Assembly: GCA_021735565.1 (NCBI GenBank) | Contig: JAIPGT010000018.1 | Span: 1-6,929 of the forward strand | DNA: 6,929 bases | Reading direction: 5' to 3' | DNA from: Patescibacteria group bacterium | Lineage (GTDB): Bacteria; Patescibacteria; ABY1; JAGPKW01 | Part shown: positions 4,468 to 6,929 of the stretch, piece by piece | Position numbering within the stretch: position 1 is the stretch's first letter | Layout: every line of letters begins with the position of its first letter | Notes under the pieces: model-generated | Databases searched by the model: none | Told to the model about the DNA's origin: nothing | What the model saw: the letters and a program-made list of their open reading frames with translations, nothing else | Position numbers and translations under genes: made by a program

Positions 4468-5784
4468 ATGTCTATTCAAGTTAACAAAAAACAAGAAAAA
4501 TCCGAAATAATTTTAAATATTTCTGTTCCTTATGAAGATTATAAAAAATATATAGAAAAGTCAGCGGAAAATTTTTCAAAAAATATTGAAATAAAAGGTT
4601 TTAGAAAAGGAACAGCACCTTACGATATTGTTGCAAAACATGTTGGAGAAATGAATATATATGAAAATGCTCTAGAAGAGATAATAAATAATTCATATTA
4701 TGAAGCTGTAAAAGAAATAGGAGAAGATGTTAAATTTTTTGTAGAGCCAGAAATTACAATTGAAAAAATGGCACCAAATAATCCTATAGAATATACAGCA
4801 AAACTTATGCTTGTTCCAGAAATACAACTTGGAAAATATAAATCTTTAAATTACAAGATAAAAAATACATATAAAGAAGAAGAAATTAAAGACAAGGCTA
4901 AAAAATCTATTGATGAACTTTTAGAAATGAGATCAAAAGAAAGTGTTCAAGATAAAGCTATAGAATCAGGTGATAAAGCCACAATGAATCTAGAATTATC
5001 ACAAAACGGAGTTATTTTAGAAGATGGTCAAATAAAAGATTTTAATTCTATATGCGAAGAACAAAAATTTATTCCTGGATTTTTTAAAAATCTAGAGGGA
5101 ATGAAAGCAGGGGAAACTAAAAATTTTGAATTAGAATTTCCTAAAGATTATTTTGAAAGTAAATTAGCAGGTAAAAAAGTAAATTTTAAGTGCGAAATTA
5201 AAACTGTTTACAAAAGAGAAATGCCAGAATTAAATGATGATTTTGTAAAAACTCTTGGAAATTTCAAAAATAAAGAAGAATTTATAAAACAAATAGAAGA
5301 AAATGTAAGTCAAGAAGGTATAGAAAAAGGAAAAGAAAAAACGACAATAGAAGTATTAGAAGAAATAAAAAAGAAATCAAAAATATCAGAAATTCCAGAA
5401 AGATTAGTTAATCTTGAAGCAAAAAAAATGTTAGAAGAATTAAAAAATTCAGTTGCACAAAGTGGAATGGATTGGAATTCTTACAAAGATTCAATAAAAA
5501 AATCTGATGAAGAATTAGAGAAAGAATTTAAACCAAAAGCAAAAGAAAGAGTTATCTCAAGTTTAATATTAGAGAAAATTGGTGAGGAAGAAAAAATAAA
5601 AGTAGATCCAGAAGAAATAAAAAAAGAAATAGAACAAACTAAAAAAATGTATTCTACTCATCCAGAGTATGAAACTATAGAAAAAAATTTAAAAGATCCA
5701 AGATATATATCAAACTTAGAAAGGGTAATGAAAAACAAAAAAACAATAGAATTATTACAAAAAGAAAATATAACAAATCTATGA
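4468..5784 (+). CDS. tig: Trigger factor, ribosome-associated chaperone
   Basis: The 438-aa protein matches trigger factor in length and domain order. The N-terminal ribosome-binding domain (about 1-115) carries the signature GFRKG (44-48) with P51, the loop that docks at the exit tunnel. The FKBP-type prolyl isomerase domain (about 160-250) includes GDKATMNLE (168-176), FIPGF (201-205), GMKAGETK (211-218) and LAGKKVNF (233-240). The helical chaperone C-domain (about 251-438) begins with the conserved MPELNDDFVK. It holds nascent chains as they leave the ribosome. The ATG at 4468 gives a full-length N-terminus and no upstream in-frame extension is needed; there is no Shine-Dalgarno sequence. 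The TGA stop overlaps the ATG of the next gene (ATGA). In many bacteria tig precedes clpP; here it precedes a DUF167 gene and a helicase. Confidence 0.97.
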   Translation: MSIQVNKKQEKSEIILNISVPYEDYKKYIEKSAENFSKNIEIKGFRKGTAPYDIVAKHVGEMNIYENALEEIINNSYYEAVKEIGEDVKFFVEPEITIEKMAPNNPIEYTAKLMLVPEIQLGKYKSLNYKIKNTYKEEEIKDKAKKSIDELLEMRSKESVQDKAIESGDKATMNLELSQNGVILEDGQIKDFNSICEEQKFIPGFFKNLEGMKAGETKNFELEFPKDYFESKLAGKKVNFKCEIKTVYKREMPELNDDFVKTLGNFKNKEEFIKQIEENVSQEGIEKGKEKTTIEVLEEIKKKSKISEIPERLVNLEAKKMLEELKNSVAQSGMDWNSYKDSIKKSDEELEKEFKPKAKERVISSLILEKIGEEEKIKVDPEEIKKEIEQTKKMYSTHPEYETIEKNLKDPRYISNLERVMKNKKTIELLQKENITNL

Positions 5785-6002
5785 TTTTAGAGGTAAAAGT
5801 AATACCGAACTCTAAAGAAGAAAAAATATATCAAGAGAATGGGATATATAAAATAAAAATAAAAAAACCTGCTTTAGAAGGTAAGGCAAATTTAAATTTG
5901 ATTAAATTTTTAGCAAAAGAATTTAAAACAAAAAAGGGAAATATTAAAATATTAAAAGGAGAAAAAACAAGAAATAAAATTATAGAAATTAATGAATTTT
6001 GA
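5781..6002 (+). CDS. yggU: DUF167 / UPF0235 (YggU family) protein
   Basis: The 73-aa protein is a near-complete DUF167 domain. It opens with the VKVIPNSK strand (residues 5-12), continues with KIKIKKPALEGKANLNLIKFLAKEF (about 24-48, containing the family signature EGKAN) and ends with ILKGEKTRNKIIEI. Family members are small alpha/beta proteins of unknown function. It is at the short end of the family, with only a brief tail after the last strand. The ATG at 5781 overlaps the tig stop (ATGA), and the helicase ATG at 5992 lies 11 nt inside its own end. It therefore sits in the middle of a coupled three-gene unit. There is no own ribosome binding site, so re-initiation by ribosomes finishing tig is likely. 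Confidence 0.92.
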   Translation: MILEVKVIPNSKEEKIYQENGIYKIKIKKPALEGKANLNLIKFLAKEFKTKKGNIKILKGEKTRNKIIEINEF

Positions 6003-6929
6003 AATAACAGAAAAAATTCAATATGCTATAGATTTAATTAAAAACTCTAATAAAAATATATTCATAACAGGAAGAGCAGGAACAGGAAAATCAACATTAC
6101 TTGAATATCTAAGAGATAATATAAAAAAAAATCTAGTAGTATTAGCTCCAACTGGAGTTTCCGCTTTAAATGTTGGTGGTCAAACGATACATTCTTTTTT
6201 TGGCTTTAAACCAAATATAACAATAGATAAAATTAAAAAAGGTAAAAATACTAAAATATACAAAAATTTAGAACTTATTATAATTGATGAAGTATCAATG
6301 GTAAGAGCTGACTTATTAGACTGTATTGATAAATTTTTAAAACTATCAAGAAATAATGAAAAACCATTTGGAGGAATACAAATTGTCTTCATAGGAGATT
6401 TATATCAATTACCGCCAGTAGTTACATATGAAGATAAAAAAATATTAGATTATCTTTTATACAAAACCCCATACTTTTTTTCAGCTTATGTTATGTCTCA
6501 AGTAGATCTTGCGATAATAGAATTAAAAAAAATATATAGACAAAAAGATAATGATTTTATAAATTTATTAAATTTAATCAGAAATAAAAAAATTGATCAA
6601 GAAAATTTAAATTCAATAAATAAAAGGTATTTAAATGTAGAATTTGATAATGAATTATATATAACTCTAACAAGTACGAATAAATTAGCTGAAAATATAA
6701 ATAGAGAAAAATTATCAGAAATAAAAGGTAGAAAATATAATTATAAGGCAGAAATAGAAGGTAAATTTGATTCAAAATATTATCCTACATCTGAAGCTTT
6801 AAATGTGAAAATAGGTTCTCAAGTTATGTTGATTAATAATGATTCTAAGAAAAGATGGGTTAATGGAAGTATAGGAAAAATTATAGATATAAAAGAGAAT
6901 TTTGTAACAAAAAATGATATAATAATAAT
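5992..6929 (+). CDS. Pif1-like superfamily 1 DNA helicase, 3' end outside window
   Basis: The frame is open for 312 codons from the ATG at 5992 to the window edge, so the C-terminus is missing. Visible SF1B/Pif1 motifs are Walker A GRAGTGKST (residues 27-35), motif Ia-like APTGVSA (52-58), and GGQTIHSFFGF (62-72). Walker B is IIIDEVSM (96-103) and motif III is GDLYQLPPV (135-143). Later, LNVKIGSQVMLINN followed by WVNGSIGKI matches the region before the C-terminal helicase motifs in Pif1/RecD-like proteins. The family unwinds DNA 5' to 3' using ATP, in replication and repair and often at G-quadruplex or stalled forks. The start overlaps the DUF167 stop by 11 nt, which suggests translational coupling with tig and the DUF167 gene. 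Many CPR and Bacteroidetes homologues carry extra C-terminal domains that cannot be judged here. Confidence 0.93.
   Translation, partial: MNFEITEKIQYAIDLIKNSNKNIFITGRAGTGKSTLLEYLRDNIKKNLVVLAPTGVSALNVGGQTIHSFFGFKPNITIDKIKKGKNTKIYKNLELIIIDEVSMVRADLLDCIDKFLKLSRNNEKPFGGIQIVFIGDLYQLPPVVTYEDKKILDYLLYKTPYFFSAYVMSQVDLAIIELKKIYRQKDNDFINLLNLIRNKKIDQENLNSINKRYLNVEFDNELYITLTSTNKLAENINREKLSEIKGRKYNYKAEIEGKFDSKYYPTSEALNVKIGSQVMLINNDSKKRWVNGSIGKIIDIKENFVTKNDIII

Noticed and set aside
5782..6002. Alternative genetic code 25 (TGA = Gly), as in some CPR lineages
   Set aside because: Reading TGA as Gly would extend tig by only two codons before TAG, so the stops alone do not exclude it. However, about two thousand codons contain no internal TGA while GGA is used freely for Gly, which argues for code 11.

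Overview
The window is very AT-rich DNA from a bacterium with densely packed genes. Arginine codons are almost all AGA, and both tRNA genes encode their 3' CCA. TGA acts as a stop: no coding frame contains an internal TGA, while TGG is used for Trp. This indicates the standard bacterial code 11. I see no clear Shine-Dalgarno sequence before any start codon. Several features suggest a low-GC member of the Candidate Phyla Radiation (Patescibacteria): a bactofilin-like beta-helix joined to membrane segments, a small coiled-coil plus one-TM protein, and a lone XerC/D-type recombinase. This placement is inference from gene style; no marker gene in the window fixes the taxon.

Layout. Positions 1-209 are non-coding and hold a perfect 20-bp palindrome (67-86) and a consensus-like promoter (161-189). 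An orphan 143-aa gene follows (210-641) and ends at a bidirectional terminator (652-682). That terminator also serves tRNA-Arg(TCT), which lies on the minus strand (687-761). tRNA-Thr(CGT) (827-902) points the other way, and the two tRNA promoters sit in the 65-nt gap between them. From the CCA of tRNA-Thr onward, about 160 bp consist of three consecutive imperfect palindromes with shared sub-motifs. They resemble a REP/MITE-like repeat and are the oddest non-coding stretch here. A small membrane protein gene (1149-1472) follows. It converges with, and overlaps by 4 nt, a complete tyrosine recombinase gene on the minus strand (1469-2386).

The recombinase is divergent, across 39 nt, from a YgjP/SprT-like zinc-metallopeptidase-fold gene (2426-2950). 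Next comes a 447-aa envelope protein (2984-4327) with a signal peptide, an exported bactofilin-like beta-helix, several TM segments, and a Lys-rich tail that ends in an AT-hook-like motif. A strong intrinsic terminator (4345-4378) closes this group.

The last unit is a tightly overlapping operon: trigger factor (tig, 4468-5784), a DUF167/YggU protein (5781-6002) and a Pif1-like superfamily 1 helicase (from 5992, running off the right edge). The start of each downstream gene overlaps the end of the one before it, which suggests translational coupling. Overall the window is mostly housekeeping and envelope functions. The unusual elements are the palindrome array after tRNA-Thr, the AT-hook tail on a membrane protein, the orphan first gene with its duplicated start region, and the lack of ribosome binding sites.
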